This document shows positions 62,936 to 64,000 of a DNA stretch of 64,000 nucleotides, piece by piece (position 1 is the stretch's first letter; each line of letters starts with the position of its first letter). The notes below the pieces were generated by a model, which had not been told where the DNA came from, did not search any database, and saw only the letters and a list, made by a program, of their open reading frames with translations. The stretch comes from Janthinobacterium sp. J1-1 (GTDB lineage: Bacteria; Pseudomonadota; Gammaproteobacteria; Burkholderiales; Burkholderiaceae_D): the NCBI RefSeq assembly GCF_030944405.1, contig NZ_CP132339.1:682001-746000 (forward strand), given 5' to 3'. The position numbers were made by a program, and so were the translations under genes.

Positions 62936-64000
62936 TTGAATAAATCTGCAATCAACAAACCAGGTTTTAAAAAAAGCACCATTGCAATCGCATTGACCTT
63001 GGCATTTTCGCAACATGCATTCGCACAACAAGCTGCAGAACCTGTAGAAAAAATCCAACGCGTCGAAGTCACCGGTAGTAGCATCAAGCGTACCGAAGCG
63101 GAAGCGGCTGGCTCGGTCCAGATCCTGACCCGCGATGACATCGAGCGTACCGGTGAAACCACCGCGCTGGGCATCCTCAATTCCTCGTCCGCCGTCAGCA
63201 CCTCGATCGACTCGGCCAACAGCAGCTCGGGCAGCTTTGCCACGGGTTCGTCGGGCGTGGGCATGCGCGGCCTGGGCAAGGTCGCCACCCTGGTGCTGGT
63301 CAACGGCCGCCGTATTGCACAATATGGCCTGGCTGACGGGGCACAACAGAATTTCACCAACCTGGATGCGATTCCAGCTTCCGCCATCGACCACATCGAG
63401 ATCCTGAAAGACGGCGCGTCGGCCATCTACGGTTCCGACGCCATCGCCGGCGTGATCAACATCATCCTGTTGAAAAACTTCGAAGGCGCGAAGATTACCG
63501 CCAACTACAAGGAATCGGACGGTTTCAACGATCAGCGCAACCGCAATGTGTCGGGTATCGTCGGTTACGGCGATATCGACAAGGACGGTTTCAATACCTA
63601 CCTGACGTACGAAGCCTACAAGAGCGACGGCTTTACCACCGGCGACCTGAAGAGCCACTATCCGGAATGGCACCGCCAGACCCCGGGCCGTTCGACCTGG
63701 GATGCGCTGAGCTCGTTCTCGCCTACCGGTAACTACTACCGCAGCAGCACCAATATCGTCGCTGCGCCAGGCTGCCCGACCGCCAATATCGACCCGAAAG
63801 ACGGCCTGTGCAAGATGGACGTCCTGCCGTACACCGGCCTGGCCACCAATGCCAAACGCTATGCGCTGGCCAGCAACACGCACTTCCGCATCGGCAAGGA
63901 TATCGACGCCAACTTCGAGATCACCAATGCCGGCGCCAGCAACGACTACATCGTTGCGCCATTTAACGTCAGCAACGGCAGCGCCACCACCTCGTCGAGC
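62936..64000 (+). CDS. TonB-dependent receptor (3' truncated at the window edge)
   Basis: The frame is open from a TTG at 62936 (GGGAG 5 bases before it) to the last base, 355 codons. A GTG at 62891 is an alternative start. Signal sequence (KKSTIAIALTLAFSQHAFAQ), TonB box region (EKIQRVEVTGSSIKRTEAE) and plug domain (VQILTRDDIERTG, GVGMRGLGKVATLVLVNGRRIA, IDHIEILKDGASAIYGSDAIAGVINIIL) are visible, then the start of the barrel. The GSSIKR and LVLVNGRR spelling belongs to the large-ligand (oligosaccharide or peptide) TonB receptor branch, common in Xanthomonas- and Oxalobacteraceae-type genomes. The ligand is unknown. Confidence 0.9.
   Translation, partial: MNKSAINKPGFKKSTIAIALTLAFSQHAFAQQAAEPVEKIQRVEVTGSSIKRTEAEAAGSVQILTRDDIERTGETTALGILNSSSAVSTSIDSANSSSGSFATGSSGVGMRGLGKVATLVLVNGRRIAQYGLADGAQQNFTNLDAIPASAIDHIEILKDGASAIYGSDAIAGVINIILLKNFEGAKITANYKESDGFNDQRNRNVSGIVGYGDIDKDGFNTYLTYEAYKSDGFTTGDLKSHYPEWHRQTPGRSTWDALSSFSPTGNYYRSSTNIVAAPGCPTANIDPKDGLCKMDVLPYTGLATNAKRYALASNTHFRIGKDIDANFEITNAGASNDYIVAPFNVSNGSATTSSS

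Overview
The window is GC-rich, densely coding chromosomal DNA of a betaproteobacterium, most likely an Oxalobacteraceae member of the Janthinobacterium/Massilia/Duganella type. This rests on the protein style (many TonB receptors, MCPs and secreted M1/DUF885 peptidases), a str-type ribosomal cluster and a giant cyclic beta-1,2-glucan synthase; it is an inference without database search.

Layout. 1-11.8 kb: a regulator truncated at the left edge, an HDOD protein, an AT-richer GIY-YIG protein, secreted or membrane peptidases, an HPP-CBS membrane protein, a thioredoxin, a chemoreceptor, and an Lrp-type regulator divergent from a three-domain cysteine desulfurase / degenerate metallo-beta-lactamase / rhodanese fusion. 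12.0-20.8 kb: one 2,900-residue cyclic beta-1,2-glucan synthase. 20.8-21.5 kb: a TMEM165/GDT1-type Mn exporter behind a yybP-ykoY-like manganese riboswitch. 21.7-29.4 kb: two M1 aminopeptidases and a serine hydrolase, with a complete IS3/IS150-type insertion sequence (24149-25597, 3-bp target duplication) between the two aminopeptidases. 29.5-38.5 kb: a methyltransferase and then, read leftward from 38484, one operon for a MacA-like adaptor, an ABC ATPase, two FtsX-type permeases, an NtrC-family regulator, its histidine kinase and a spermidine-synthase-like protein. A near-consensus sigma-54 promoter and four TGTCCG repeats precede it, so the operon appears to be controlled by its own product. 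38.7-42.0 kb: a second chemoreceptor and a membrane-anchored MutS-like ATPase.

42.0-55.3 kb is the most interesting region: a putative organosulfur scavenging island. It holds three cytoplasmic DszB-like (aryl-sulfinate desulfinase) paralogues, an SfnR-like sigma-54 activator, a TonB receptor, a complete SsuABC-type importer, and a heterodimeric ABC exporter with complementary degenerate ATP sites. Two sigma-54 promoters head its two plus-strand transcription units. Two DszB paralogues keep the Cys/His/Arg active site. The third, divergent from the activator, has Ser, Gln and Arg at these places and looks catalytically dead. The proposed logic is outer- and inner-membrane uptake, cytoplasmic desulfination, and export of the desulfurised skeleton under sulfur-limitation control.

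55.3-64 kb: a phosphoethanolamine transferase, then rpsL-rpsG-fusA-tuf-rpsJ with a strong sigma-70 promoter. The cluster ends after rpsJ at an intrinsic terminator and is followed not by rplC but by a TonB receptor that runs off the right edge. No tRNA, rRNA or CRISPR array was seen.
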